This document shows positions 12,190 through 24,383 of a stretch of DNA of 64,000 nt, one piece after another (positions within the stretch are counted from its first letter, which is position 1; each line of letters begins with the position of its first letter). Made by a program: the position numbers and the translations under genes. The DNA comes from Epiperipatus broadwayi (lineage: Eukaryota > Onychophora > Udeonychophora > Euonychophora > Peripatidae): assembly GCA_028023455.1 (NCBI GenBank), contig JAQFVV010000030.1, positions 3,738,501 through 3,802,500 on the forward strand. Direction: 5' to 3'. The notes under the pieces were generated by a model. That model had not been told where the DNA came from and made no database searches. It worked only from the letters and a program-made list of their open reading frames with translations.

Positions 12190-12680
12190 TTTAGAAGCAT
12201 ACTAATGAAGACACACCACATTTAAGTTTACCTAATAAAACCAAAGTGGCTAACCATTTAGTCAAAAACTTATCTAATGAATTCAAAATAGACTTCAGAT
12301 CTCCACCAAATACAAATAGAATGATTAACAACACAAAGGACAAAATAGATACAGACCAAGCCCCCCAAGTTGTATATAAGATTACCTGCCCTAAAACTGG
12401 CTGTAAAGCAACATATTATGCTGAAACTCAGGCCACAATAAGCAGTGGAGTGGCACAACACTTATATGTGTACAGTGGGATGGTGAGCAAGGGTGGGGGC
12501 AGTTCAATGTTTTCTGAATACCAAGAAATATTTGGTTATAGGTTTGGATCTTCTGCCACTGAAGTTGTTTGCAAAAAGAGAAGTGACACCAGGAGAGAAA
12601 TGGGGGAGGCTATTTCATTGTCTGGGCATGGTCAGTCGAAGGGATGCCTGCTTTACAATATCAAAAAATGTACAGGATAA
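12190..12680 (+). pseudogene. Penelope-like retroelement, C-terminal GIY-YIG part
   Basis: A plus-strand frame of about 160 codons, open upstream of the ATG at 12246. It begins LPNKTKVANHLVKNL and continues with KIDFRSPPNTNRM, then VVYKITCPKTGC, then KATYYAETQATIS and VAQHLY. In Penelope-like elements the reverse transcriptase is followed by a short conserved block and then a GIY-YIG endonuclease whose first motif reads like VYKI.C..C...YIGET...L..R...H. Order and spacing fit. The GIY-YIG tyrosine is present in altered form (TYYAET for TYIGET) and the arginine of the RV-EH segment is replaced (SGVAQHL). The reverse transcriptase itself is not found upstream, so this is a 5'-truncated, probably dead copy. 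The sequence after about residue 80 is not recognisable. The main alternative is another GIY-YIG-bearing retroelement. Confidence 0.6.
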
Positions 12681-12717
12681 TGATTTGCATAAATTTGCAT
12701 TCATTATGTTTAACACA

Positions 12718-12827
12718 TAATAATGGCTATGATAGTCGCGAGGTCAGTGACAGCTGCTTTACAAGCAGTTATCCTGAGTTAGCGGGTTCATTTCCTGGCT
12801 GATGCTATGACACATGGGGAAAAAATG
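12718..12827 (+). mobile_element. tRNA-related SINE, damaged 5' end
   Basis: From gtcgcgaggtcagtgacagctgc through acaagcag and the B-box gcgggttcatttcc to gatgctatgacacatgggg plus A's, it matches the common SINE subfamily. The usual gtcaagcattggtg start is replaced by ataatggctatgata. No TSD was found. It lies 38 bp after the Penelope-like frame. Confidence 0.75.
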
Positions 12828-12944
12828 CTAAGCTAAACGTTGTTATTTGTAAAAAAAATTATTAACTTCACCTATATATGTTTAAAGCATATTATAAGTA
12901 TTATGAAATGGCAAAGTCAATTATTGTTTTAAAATAAATTTATT

Positions 12945-13690
12945 AAACATAGTAACATAGTAATATACAGTTAAAGTTTATAAAAATTTACATAGCATTC
13001 AAAATGAAACCTGAAAAAGTCAATGCAGAGAAAAGGGTATCTTAATAAGATTAAGAGGAAAATAAAACATTCACCCAAGTATCATTATGTAGACTCACAG
13101 GCGAAAGCAGAGAGTCTTGCTGCTTGACTTGGTCAAGAAGCTTAATAACGATACTTAGAGACGAGTCCTGAGAATGACCAAAGATGAGCCTGCAATGTGT
13201 CAACCAATAAAGAAAATGTTATAAAGATAGATAATCTTATTGCTGCAAATGATCCCTTTTTAAGAGTATTAGAAACAGAAAGAGAATCCCTAAGATCCAG
13301 AGAGACATTCGCAACATTTAAGTCCCTAATCGACTTAAGAGCAGGACAAATGTAGAAAATATGGAGTATTGTCTCATCATATAATCTACACAATTGACAC
13401 TGAGACAAAATCCTAATGAAGCCTCTGCTGGTCACTAAAAAATAACTTGTTGGGAGTGCATTTAAATTCAGTTTAAATACAAAATCAACATGTCTTGCTT
13501 CAATGAAAAGAAGTTTCATTTTACGCAAGAGAACTTTATTTGAAACACCTAATGAAGTCAAAAGAGGAGTATAATGTGGAAATTTTAATTTATAAACATC
13601 CCAGAATGTCAATTTCCCATCAAGCGCAACTTGAACCGAGGGTATCGACTTAATAACTGACTTCCATAAGTCAATTATTGATTATAAAAT
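12945..13690 (-). pseudogene. LINE 3' fragment with zf-RVT-like finger (L1/Tx1-like)
   Basis: The minus-strand frame (open from beyond 13612 to 13142) reads KLTFWDVYKLKFPHY, then VDFVFKLNLNALPTSY. A cysteine-rich motif follows: C-QL-C, about eight residues (DETIL), H, IFYI, C. This C-x2-C-x8-H-x4-C pattern, preceded by a LNALPT segment, is the C-terminal finger of many LINE reverse transcriptases. The same order is seen in the LINE at 33002-34530 (MNLNALPTKYF, CGLC, EETLQ), so the two are related but diverged. The internal Met at 13612 is not a true start; protein similarity runs through it. The reverse transcriptase catalytic part is missing. About 200 bp of 3' UTR-like sequence lies between 12945 and 13141. 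Confidence 0.7.
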
Positions 13691-13993
13691 TATAATTATT
13701 TTCAAAACATAAATTTTTATCAAAATACATCAATTTTCAATGGAATTGTTAACAGATAATCTACAATTTTTTATTTTATAAAATGTTCAGAAAGTTTTCT
13801 TTTTTTATTGAAAAAAAAAAGCTAAAATTGACGATTTTTTCACACAAAAAAAAAATGTGATAGAACTTTTTAAATATATTTTACCTTTTCAGAATGAATT
13901 TTATTCTATTTTTTAAAATAATAAATTTGATGTTTATTATTTTTCTTGTGATTTGGTTCATATTTGTATTTTAAATTAATAATTTGTATACCG

Positions 13994-13997
<4 letters not shown>
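13691..13997. other. AT-rich spacer, nothing recognised
   Basis: Low-complexity A and T runs; no feature seen. Confidence 0.4.
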
Positions 13998-14083
<86 letters not shown>

Positions 14084-14227
14084 CATCTTCATCATCATAA
14101 TATAATAATAATAATAAGAAGAAGAGAAAGAAGAAGAAGAGAAAGAAGAAAAAGAAGAGAAAGAAGAAGAGAAGAAGAAGAAGAGAAAGAAGAAGAGAAG
14201 AGTAGTAGTAGTAGTAGAAGTAGTAGG

Positions 14228-14308
<81 letters not shown>
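13998..14308. repeat. Compound trinucleotide microsatellite
   Basis: Consecutive blocks of (ATA)n, a short (ATC)n, (AAG/GAA)n and (TAG)n. The Asn-, Arg/Glu- and Ser-rich reading frames here are the repeat translated and are not genes. Confidence 0.95.
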
Positions 14309-14917
14309 TATATATTTTTATTTTTAAGAAATAGTATTTTCTGCCTCCTCAACCTTCTAAAAAAAAAAAAGATTGTCCATCTATTTTTGTCTTCACAAAC
14401 TAATTTTCTACATATGATTTTAAGCATTATTATTTAGATACTAAGACAAACACACATTTATATACAATTTTATAAGTCCCACCACTGAAAACAATTTTAA
14501 AAATGCAAATAAGTCAAAAACTTATGACTCCTAAAATAGCATAAAAATATTATTTAATTTTCCAAACAGTATAATTAAACAAGATAAAAACAGAATTATA
14601 ATAGTCAGTATTTTATGTGAGCATTTTGATGGTATAAACTCAGACATGTAATTGTGATTTAAACATGTAATTGTGATTTAAAGTATGTATAATCATAAAA
14701 TGTTTGCCTTTTTTATAATTATGCAATATGTCATGAAAATTCAATGTCTTTCTGCTAAATATCTGAACTTCACAATGATAAAAAAATAAGCATCTAACTA
14801 TTACATAAATATTTTTAAAAAATAATTATACATGTTAATTTACAAAAATAATTAAAAATTACTACTCGAAAAAAAGGAGACATTACAAATTGTAATATTT
14901 TAGTCACATATTCTTTA
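14309..14917. other. AT-rich spacer, nothing recognised
   Basis: A short direct duplication of 'acatgtaattgtgattta' at about 14644-14682; otherwise nothing seen. Confidence 0.4.
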
Positions 14918-15166
14918 CATCACATGATCACCATTTCTTATGCTTGCTCATAACTGTTATTAAAACAGGCAAAACTCTATACGTATTGCCACTCAATGCA
15001 AGCCAAAGTAATCAATAGATACCAAAAGCCAGAAACTAGTCCAGGAATATTGGATGAGTAGGCACTAAGTGGCGATTTTATGCATAAGGCTTCTGGCATC
15101 CATTGATTACTCTGGCTTGCATTGAGTAGCAATATGTATTAGAGAGTTTTGCCTGTTTTAATAACA
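14918..15166. mobile_element. Hammerhead-family repeat, internally deleted foldback copy
   Basis: Begins with the family leader acatcacatgatcacc, then tgttattaaaacaggc at the start of the left arm, and ends gcctgttttaataaca. The left arm is cut after about 60 bp and runs straight into the ribozyme 3' half (AGCCAGAAACTAGTC) and the right arm. The CUGAUGA part of the motif is deleted, so this copy cannot form the ribozyme. Confidence 0.8.
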
Positions 15167-16247
15167 TTCTTTAGTTATCATTATACTGATAATGATAACT
15201 AGAGATAACCAAATTTCATAAAAGATAGACCTGCACACGAAAATACCTAATAAATTGTACTTTATTATTTCCATGTGTTTGTTGTTTAGACACTGGGAGA
15301 GTGATAGATTTAGAGTTAAAAATTTCATAATCAATTCTCAACTGAATAATTTTTAAAAAAAAAAACTCAGTTTAAATCAATTGAATTAAACCATTGCTTT
15401 CATTTTGGATTCTCAATCATCACATGACCTATAGAGCAACTAACCATATATTTGTTGCTATAGAGCAATTAACCATATATTTGTTGCTACTCACATCTAA
15501 ATAAAATAGATAGCCACCTTAAAACCAACCATGATCTTCATTTGATGTCAATGCCTAAAAAAAAATCAAGCTTATCCCTGATGCTTTAATGCTCCTCCTA
15601 TTACTGCATAATTCGATTATTTTAGCATAATCTTTAACCTTTAATAGCAGTTAATAATATTTATCACAATAGCTTTCAAAAAATTAGACTTGTTTTAGAC
15701 AATCTTTGATTAATATCATACTCATAATGAAGGTGTCTATTTTAATTAATACTGCATATTGATTATCCCGTGCAGTAGTTTGCGACTTCTGCATTACCAA
15801 CAATAAAGGTGCTATTTTATCTAAAATGGTCTGACTATATTAGTTTCTTATTTGTGTTTTTATAAAATTATAGTTTTCAATTACATTTTCAAATGTTCTT
15901 ACATTCTGATCCACATAAACTGAAATATTAAGTAAAGGTTAATTATTTATACATAAATGTATACTTGCATTTCCCTAATTATTTAAAAATAAGGGTCAAT
16001 AACACTGAAATGTCTTCCATTAAGCCTAAAGGACTGTTGATTGATTTATGTTTTACAATTTATACATAATTAATTTTTCACTTTAATAATTTATTATATG
16101 GGCATATTAACATAACCTTTTTATTTGTATATGAACAATAACAATAGCAAAAGTATATACATAGTGCAAAAGGAAACATCAATATCATTAGGCAGTTTAT
16201 ATATAAGAAAAAATGTATATTCAAGAGAAGATAAGGTTTGTGCATAG
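15167..16247. other. AT-rich spacer, nothing recognised
   Basis: A 27-bp direct duplication including accatatatttgttgct lies at about 15434-15488. No gene seen. Confidence 0.4.
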
Positions 16248-16260
16248 ATTTATGTTAAAT

Positions 16261-16366
16261 GTCAAGCATTGGTGGTCGATAGGTCAGCTACAGCTGCTTT
16301 ATAAGCAGTTGTCTCGGGTTAGCAGGTTCGCTTTCCAGCTGATGCTATGACATATGAGAAAAAAAA
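16261..16366 (+). mobile_element. tRNA-related SINE
   Basis: gtcaagcattggtggtcg, then agctgctttataagcagt, the B-box caggttcgctttcc and gatgctatgacatatgag plus A's. Flanks share an imperfect 12-bp direct repeat (tttatgttaaat on the left, tttatagtaaat on the right). Same subfamily as the copy at 10840. Confidence 0.85.
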
Positions 16367-17227
16367 TCTGTATTTATAGTAAATTATTACAACCAATTAA
16401 TAGCCGTTTGACCCAAATTATTTTTTTGTTGCTTTCTTCATTGTTGGCATTATGATTGACTTTTGTATCTGATAGAAAAAAAGTGTTGTGTGTGTGAACG
16501 TATAATGAATTTGATTATTTATAATTTTCCAATTATTTCATAACCTTAATACTAACTTTGTTGTTTTTTTATTTTAAATGTCTTGCTCAAAATAAGTTAT
16601 TAAAATATGTTTCATTTTTCTTTTATTATAATTTAAATATCTTTCTTATTTCATTTGAAATGTAACAAAAGAAAAATGTTTCAATCCCTACATATCTAAT
16701 TAGTGAAAAATACGAAATTATTTTTTTCTAGAAGAAAAGGGTAGAATTCACTTTCTTGCTCTCTTAAAAGAAAAAATGCTTAAGTTATAAAGTAATACAT
16801 TTGTTTAAAGTTTTTCTTTTAAAACTTACTAAATTATATTTATTAATGGTTCTAAGGTTAGCTAATACGGTTGTGCTCTAACAATGCTCTAAGAAATGTA
16901 ACTCTCTTGGAAGAAAGGAAAATTAATATCATCATGTTAAAAAGAAAATGATTAGTAAAAATGTCATATGTATTGGAATAAATATTTTTTCAAAAATTAC
17001 TAAAGAAGAGATCATCCATATAGAAAATAAAAGGATTATTTGAATAATAAATATTGCAATCTTTTGAAAGAAAAGAGTCAAACCAAATTCCTTTAACTCA
17101 TTGCTGTGTTATTAAGGAAAAGAAAATATGCCAGGGTTTCATATTCAAAATAAAATATCCAAATCAGTAATATATTAATCTTTAATAAAGTAACGATAAA
17201 GCCAGAGATGGAATTATGAGAAACAGT
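16367..17227. other. AT-rich spacer, nothing recognised
   Basis: No coherent reading frame or repeat seen. Confidence 0.4.
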
Positions 17228-17330
17228 AACATTGGTGGTCAAGAGGTCAGTGACAGTTGCTTTACAAGCAGTTGTCCCGGGTTAGTGGGTTCGCTTCCCG
17301 CTGGTACTATGATATATGAGGGGAAAAAAT
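17228..17330 (+). mobile_element. tRNA-related SINE
   Basis: Starts at acattggtggtcaagaggtc, with ttgctttacaagcagt, the B-box gtgggttcgcttccc and ctggtactatgatatatgag. The five bases before the A-box region differ from the consensus start and no clear TSD is seen. Confidence 0.8.
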
Positions 17331-17518
17331 AGAATAGTGAAAATATAAAGATGCTTTTAAATTGAGTACTCAAATTATTTTTAGTCTACATCTAAATATT
17401 AATAGTTCAATGATCATTTGAAAAAAGGCCTTGATTGATTAGGAGATAATGCCAAAAATTATAGCTTCATTATATATCAACTTTAAGAAAAGTTTAATTA
17501 TTGTATATTGTATTTACA

Positions 17519-17714
17519 ATATATATATATATATATTATTCTACCACGAATAAAGAGTGATAAACAGAGCACAAAAACATTAATTATAAGCAACAATTAG
17601 CCAAGTGCTTTTGGGTGTCGCCATGATTCTGTATACAGTACCGAAAGCGCTTGGCTAATTCTTGCTTATAATTAATGTTTTTGTGCTCTGCTTATCCCGC
17701 TTTTTGTAGAATAA
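17519..17714. repeat. (AT)n tract plus foldback element
   Basis: An (AT) tract at 17519-17535 leads directly into a foldback element. Left arm 17536-17612 (ttattctac..gtgctttt) and right arm 17643-17714 (aaagcgcttgg..gtagaataa) are close reverse complements around a loop of about 30 bp. MITE-like and non-coding. Confidence 0.8.
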
Positions 17715-19313
17715 TTTTCATTATCTGACAGAGTTTATATATATAAATACAATTTGATTTGTAGTTATTGTTATGTTTGAAATATTACAAAATTTAAAAT
17801 GAACTGTATTGAAGAAAATATTATTTCTAATAATTTTTGTTCTATATTTTTTTAATAAAAGATGGAAGTTGCTTATGCAAAAATTAAATATCAAACCATA
17901 CACAAGTATGAGACTTTTATATTACTAAAATAATATTCTTTAAACTATTAACCTAAGTAAGAGTAAGCTATAAGTTTTTTTTATTTTGCTTTTTTTGTGT
18001 GCCAAGGAAGAAATAAAACCATTTTTTTAGATTTATTATTATTGGTACCAGGATACGTTTTATCATATAAATAATGTCAATATATAACATCATGTCATTA
18101 TATAACCATATTCCTAGAAATTGTAGTAATGTTTATTTTCATCATTATTAATTTTTTATTCTTATTTTTCTTGAACAGTTTAATTAATAATTGTCTATTG
18201 AAGACTTCACATTTGAAAAAAATTTAATCCTGGATGGATTCGTATCACACAAGTCTGCTTTTTTAATTCTCATGATTCAACTATCAAAATAGTCTTTAGT
18301 TTTAAATCCAAATTGTATCTGTCACCCAATGACTTCTATAGCTTATTTATTGAGGAATTTAAATTTATAATCCTACCTGGAAAATGTTTAAAATCATCAT
18401 CATTTGTATATTTTTTCTTGCTGGCATTTGAACAAAAGTAAAATAAATGTTATTTCTATGTAGCACTACTAATTTTTTGCAACTGGAATTTAATCACATC
18501 AATCTGTTAAAACAGATTGTTTAAACACTGTTATCATTAAATATATTTGATGTTCTTTATTAAGGAAGAAAGAGCATTAATCATTCACAATTAAGATAAA
18601 TGTAGATGATTTGACTAGAGAAACTTTCATTATATTGTCATATCTGCCATTCAAAGTGATACTCTATTCTTCTCTCTCTTTTCTCTTATTTGAATTGTGT
18701 GTGACAATTACATTTATAACCAATCACTCTTTTATAATTCATTAGTCAAAGGACATATAAAATTTTTGATAAATAATTTGATTATTTATTTAATTGTGAA
18801 ATTAGTTTGGACTTATAATTGGAACAATTTATTTGGGTGTTTAGATCAAAGATATCATCTTTGAAAAATATTACCTCATCTAACATCATTCTAATAGTTA
18901 GTGGATTGATTTATGACTTGTGTATGCTGATTCATCTTTTCTACCACCTATGTCATGATATATAGATGGTGGGGAATGATGAAGATCATGTCATCTAAAT
19001 TATAATATTGGCTGATTCAAGTTTTATTTTATTGCAGTATATATACACTCAAAATAAAGACATATACAAATATTGTATCAAATAATATACAGACTTACAA
19101 AAGTAATATTCAGTTACCATGACAACAAAAATAGTTTCCTTTCCTTTTTTGTTAGCTAGACAAATAAACATTACTGTTGCAAAATTTAGCATTTTATATA
19201 AATACAACATTTTGAAATATTCTTGGTCTGAATATATTTACAAAATATTTTAGGCTACAAAAGTTTCTGTTATAGCAATAATATTTCATTCAACTTATAT
19301 GTAATAGATAATA
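17715..19313. other. AT-rich spacer, nothing recognised
   Basis: The 60-codon minus frame at 17721-17903 is compositionally like background. No repeat family was identified. Confidence 0.4.
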
Positions 19314-19533
19314 TACATATGATACCATTTTCAACTTTCTTATACACTTAACAATACTATATATACACTAAAACTTTACTCTTACAGTTTCGACTGCCCT
19401 GAAGTCATATTATCATCAGAGATAAAGATCTCTGATGATGACTGCAGGACAGTTGAAACTGTAAAAGTAAAGTTTTAGTGTAAAAAATAGTATTGTTAAG
19501 GGTATAAGAAAGTTGGAAATGGTATCATATGTA
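19314..19533. repeat. Foldback element, about 105-bp arms
   Basis: Left arm 19314 to about 19423 and right arm about 19428 to 19533 are reverse complements; outer ends read tacatatgatacc and ggtatcatatgta. The centre forms a tight hairpin (atcatcagagat, loop aaag, atctctgatgat). The left arm carries a 6-bp insertion relative to the right. No coding sequence. Confidence 0.85.
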
Positions 19534-20338
19534 AATATAGAAATCAATAAATAAAGAAAGGAGGAATAAAAAGAAAGTTGTATTACTTCCAATAGATAAT
19601 GTACTAATATTTATATGTCTTAACAAAATTAATAATTACTTCCTTTTGTAGACATTTTTATTATAGCAATGTCACGATTAGATTTCACCATTGTGAAATG
19701 ATTTGAAATAGTCATAAAAAGAAATATCTATTAAAAGAAATAATTATTAACTTTATTAAAGCATATATATACACATTAGTGTGGTATTTATTGCATATAT
19801 ATTGGTAACGGTAATAGTCATCATCATTCTAAAAAAGAATAATGCAGACATTTGTAAAAATTTGCAAGTGATTGTGAGAGAGAGACGAAGAGGATAAAAG
19901 ATTTTAACAAAAGGAAAGTTACAAATTAATTTTGAGATATTGATCTAAACCATTTTGTAAAACCCAAAATATATTGAAATATCGATGCACCGAAATATCT
20001 CCAACAAAAGTGCTTTCAGTGTGTTTATTTATTTAAGATTCTGCTGTTTAACCTTCTCTTACAACAAATCTTTCTTTTTTTAAAATATGGTGTTGGTGTA
20101 ATTGTAGCTCTCCATTGTAATCTATAGTCAGACACATCTTTCCACTGAAACTAATATTTATTCCATTCATTTTAAAGTGTCTTTGACACAATTTTTATAA
20201 TAAAAATAGATTCCGCATCTATTATAAAAACATGATCAAGCTCAATATAAATATTTTTCACATGACTAATTTTGTAAATGATGTACCTGTATTACCTTAA
20301 AGAAATAGAAATATGTCATTGGTGTTACGATACTACTA

Positions 20339-20340
<2 letters not shown>
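19534..20340. other. AT-rich spacer, nothing recognised
   Basis: Nothing identified between the foldback and the (AT)n tract. Confidence 0.4.

Positions 20341-20380
<40 letters not shown>
20341..20380. repeat. (AT)n microsatellite at RTE 5' end
   Basis: About 20 AT units immediately upstream of the first base shared by the two RTE 5' UTRs. Confidence 0.9.
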
Positions 20381-20384
<4 letters not shown>

Positions 20385-23300
20385 AGAAAAGAATTTGCTG
20401 TTAATTGAAAAGAGATTCTTTGATTTCTTTTGGATGCCTCCACTCCATATATTTTTGTTATTGCAGCTGTTATTACTGTGTGATTATTGATATAATATAT
20501 AACCATGCATGGGCTGATCACCAACATATATTAGACAGTGTGTGGAATTTATTGACTTTTACCTTTGAGTTTAAGATCAAGAAACACCATGGTCTTCTCA
20601 GTTGCCGAATAATTCTTAACTAAAACATCAGTTTAGTTTTTTTGAAAGCAGAATCAATGTATGTGTGGAAAAAATGTTTCTAATAGATATTTACAATTAT
20701 AAAAAGCAATCCCAGTATCCTGTAAAGTCACCAGCCAAGACAAGAGTTGGTAGTTAAAGAAGGAGGGGTGCTAACAATATCTCTTGATTTCAAACCCAGT
20801 CTTTCATTTAGGCATTTGCAACTGCAAATCACTTTCAAGTGAAGGAATATTGCAAGAATTGGAAGAACTTTTTAATATTGAATGGAATATTGTTGGACTT
20901 GGTGAAGTTAGAAAAAAGGGTGAAGAGACAATTTATTTAAAAGTATTCATATACTATACTACAAAGACACAAATATTGGAAGTACAAGTGGAATAGGATT
21001 TATTATCAATAAAAAGTGGAAAAACAACATTGTGGAGATTGATGGTGTATCAAACAAAGTGGCACAATTAGTTATTTATCTTAATAGCAGATATCAAATG
21101 CAGATAATTTAGTTTTGTACCCCAATAAGTTTTGATTGTGATGAAGAAGTAAAAGATTTTTATAGGTATAAACAAACAGCTTTAAATCAGACCAAACAAC
21201 ATTTTAATATTGTCATGAAATACTTTAATTCTAGAGTTGATAAACAATTGAAACATAAAAATGTTGTAGATAAATTTAGTTATGGTAATAGAAATGAGAG
21301 AGGACATAGACATGTGGAGTTTGGAGAAAAAGAAAAACTTTATATTGTGATTTTTTTGAGAAAAATATTAAACAGAAATGGATATGAAATCATTCAAATG
21401 GGAATACAGTAAAATTGGATTATATTTTGACTAACAGAAAATAAGTATTTCAAAATTATGTTTTTAATAAATTCAACACAGGAAGTGATCATCAATTAAG
21501 TGAGATGTAAAATACATATTAATGCAAAATTAGAGAGACAAAAATTATTAAGAAAAACAATATTCACAGTTGATATTCCTAATCTTCAGAAACATTACAT
21601 GATCACCATTCCAATGAATTTAAATTAGAACTTACAAATCGGTTTAAAATATTAGTAGATTTGAACATGATTCAGACTTGAACAAATTCAATAGTAAGAC
21701 AACTGATACATTTTTAAAAACTACTACAAAGATAGCTAGTATAAAAAACAGCATTTTATCAGTGAAATTTCTACTGAAACAAAACAATTTATGAAGAAGA
21801 GAATATGAAAATATATAAAAATGTTTGCATTAAGAAGAATTGAATATCTCCAATTTTGTAAAGTGATGCAAAAAAGAGTTGATAGTAATATAAGAAAGTA
21901 TAATTGTGAACTATCAAGGAAATCTATAAAAGAAAATAAAGTTCCAAGAGTGTAAAACAACATTTTAATATTGGTTGGAAATTTATTTCTGCAATAAGAA
22001 AAAAAAGTCTATTACTAAAAAAAGAGATGACATCATTAATGTGTACAAGATGTTTATCAATAATTATATAGCAATAAAGAATAAGGAAAAGTACCTCTTC
22101 CAACTATTATACCTTCTCAACTGCCCAGAATTTTCAATGAAGAAGTGATATATGCAATTAAATTTATGAAAAGGGGAAAAGCTCCAGGTAATGATCGAAT
22201 TATAGTCAATATCTTAGAAGCAGATGAAAAAATATAGACATTTTTGGCAAAGTTATATTCCAGATGTCTAAGTGATAAAGATATACTAGATACTTGAAAG
22301 AATGCAGTTTTAATATTAATATTTAGAAAAGGTGATGAAGAAGATATTACAAATTATAGACCTATTAGTTCTTTATCAGTTCTATACAAAAATTTTATCA
22401 AAATAATTATAACTCATCTACATCAACATTTGATTTTTAACCAACCAAAAGACAAAGCTGAAATTAACAGTGATTTTTGTACAATGGATCACATCAAAAT
22501 ATTCATAAAAGTTATAGAAAGAACTAATGAATGTGAGTTGCCATTATGTTTTTGAATTTGTAGATTATGAAATGGCACTTGATTCTATAAGTATTTCTTT
22601 AGTGATTAAAGCATTGAATCATCAAGATATGGAACCAGAATATTACCATTATTATCATATTCTGAAAAATATTTATAAAAATGCAGCAACAACAGTTAGA
22701 TTACATAATAATACTAAAAAGATTGATGAAAAGGGTGTAGAACAGGGTAAGTCCATATGTCTAAAAAATTTTGCAGCAGTTTTACAAAAATTATTTTGTG
22801 GATTAAAATATGAAGCTCGGGGAATAAAAGTAAATGGAGATTATTTAAGTCATCTAGTTGTGCAGATGATGTAGTTATTTTTGCAAATAATGCTTTAGAG
22901 TTTCAGGAAATGATGTAAGTATTATGAGATGAAAGCAAGAATGTAGAATTAAAAGTAAATGTAAAAAGATTAAGATAAATGAATGTTCTCAAAAGAAGAA
23001 AATAAAAATTGATAATGATGAGTTAGAAGAAGTTAACAACTTACTATTTTGTTCATGGAAATATAATGGAAGAAATTAATCATAGAATTAAACTTGTTTG
23101 GAGTGCTTTTGGTAGAAATAACTTAATATTAAAAGGAAATATGTTTATGTGTTTGAAAAGAAAGATTTTTAATAAATGCATTTTGCTTGGTCTTACCAAT
23201 GAATCTGAGATTTGGACACTTAACAGAAGAACAATAAAGAGACTTCAGAACTCTGAATAAAATATGTAAAAATGCATGTTAGAAGTAACAAGAGATCGAA

Positions 23301-23600
23301 AATGAAATACACGGGTGAGAGAAAAATGAGTGTTTCTGATATCATTAAAAGAATTAAGATATTGATGTGGAGTGGGACTGGACATATTTTTTGAAGAGAT
23401 GATGATAGATAGACAATTTAAATCTTAAACTATATTCCAAGAGATTGTAAAAGACCTAGAGACCCATATGTGAAGTGGATGGATGAAGTAAGGGCAGTTT
23501 ACTGAGTGGTGTAAAAAAGAGGGTTAGAGATCAAAGAAATGGATTGAACTTCAAGAGACCTTACAATGGACTGATAATGATTGAAGATGATTATGATGAT
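20385..23600 (+). pseudogene. RTE-type LINE, near full length, decayed
   Basis: Encodes the remains of an endonuclease plus reverse transcriptase that copied the element's RNA into DNA at a nicked target. A 5' UTR of about 400 bp (20385-20783) is shared, in reverse, with the copy ending at 54290. The endonuclease starts near 20790 (GICNCKSL, then WNIVGLGEVR) and continues in broken frames to about 21420. Reverse transcriptase blocks follow: KRGKAPGNDRI near 22170, ITNYRPISSLSVLYK near 22350, FVDYEMALDSIS near 22555, GVEQGKSICLKNF near 22735, and the catalytic C-A-D-D near 22859. The last is in a different frame from the block before it. The C-terminal signature (MEEINHRIKL.W.AFGRNN, SEIWTLNRRTIKRLQ, YVKWMDEVR) runs to about 23560. 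The 3' end is an (ATGATG)-like tail near 23595, as in other RTE elements. Many stops and frameshifts make it inactive. Confidence 0.85.
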
Positions 23601-23974
23601 GATAAACAGTCTAAATAGCTCTATAGAATTTTTATTTATGAAAAGTGATAGGTGACAGAAACTTTTATATATAAATAATAATAGTAATAAAAATAACAAA
23701 TTGTAATAATAATTGTGATACATTGTAAGTAAAATTAGTTAGAAAGTATTGAATATACTATATAGAAAGGAGAAATTAAGTCCATAATAATTTGTTTATT
23801 ATAAACAAACAAATATAAATTGAATGTGTGTGTGTTAATGCATAGCATATGTAAATCACTTTATGAAGAAATTATGATACATAATTTTATATTTAAAATA
23901 TACAGAAGGGTATAGCAATTTTTGAGGAGAAACATATAAATATGAGAAATGACTTGAAGCAAAAGTTCTATTGT
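23601..23974. other. AT-rich spacer between two RTE copies
   Basis: Short trinucleotide runs (taatagtaat) lie near 23678-23720. No gene. Confidence 0.4.
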
Positions 23975-24383
23975 TATTATTACATCTCTTTATTAAATTA
24001 AAAAGATCATCATCTCTCCAAGTTCAATCCATCTTTTCTGATTTCTAGCCTCTTTTCTCCACATGGACCTCAGCACACTTTTTTAATTTCATCCATCCAT
24101 CTCACATGTAGTCTTTTTCTAGTTCTTTTACAATCACTTGGAATCCTGTTTGACATTTCAACTACCCATCTATTATGATCTCTTCTAGCAATATGTCCAA
24201 CCCAACTCCACTTCAATCCTTTAATTCTTTCAATAATATCAGAAATACCTATTTTTTCTTTTACCCATGTATTTAGGTTTTAATCTCTTCTTGTTAGCCC
24301 TAAAATACATTTCTCCATACTTCAATGAGTGGTCTGAAGTCTCTATATTGCTCTTCTGTTATGTGTCCAAGTTTAACTACTAA

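Noticed and set aside
12493-12720. 75-codon plus frame overlapping the Penelope-like frame
   Set aside because: Different frame from the recognisable GIY-YIG block, and no family features of its own. A frameshifted continuation is possible but unsupported.
13964-14437. 157-codon frame rich in Asn, Arg/Glu and Ser
   Set aside because: Pure trinucleotide microsatellite translated in one frame.
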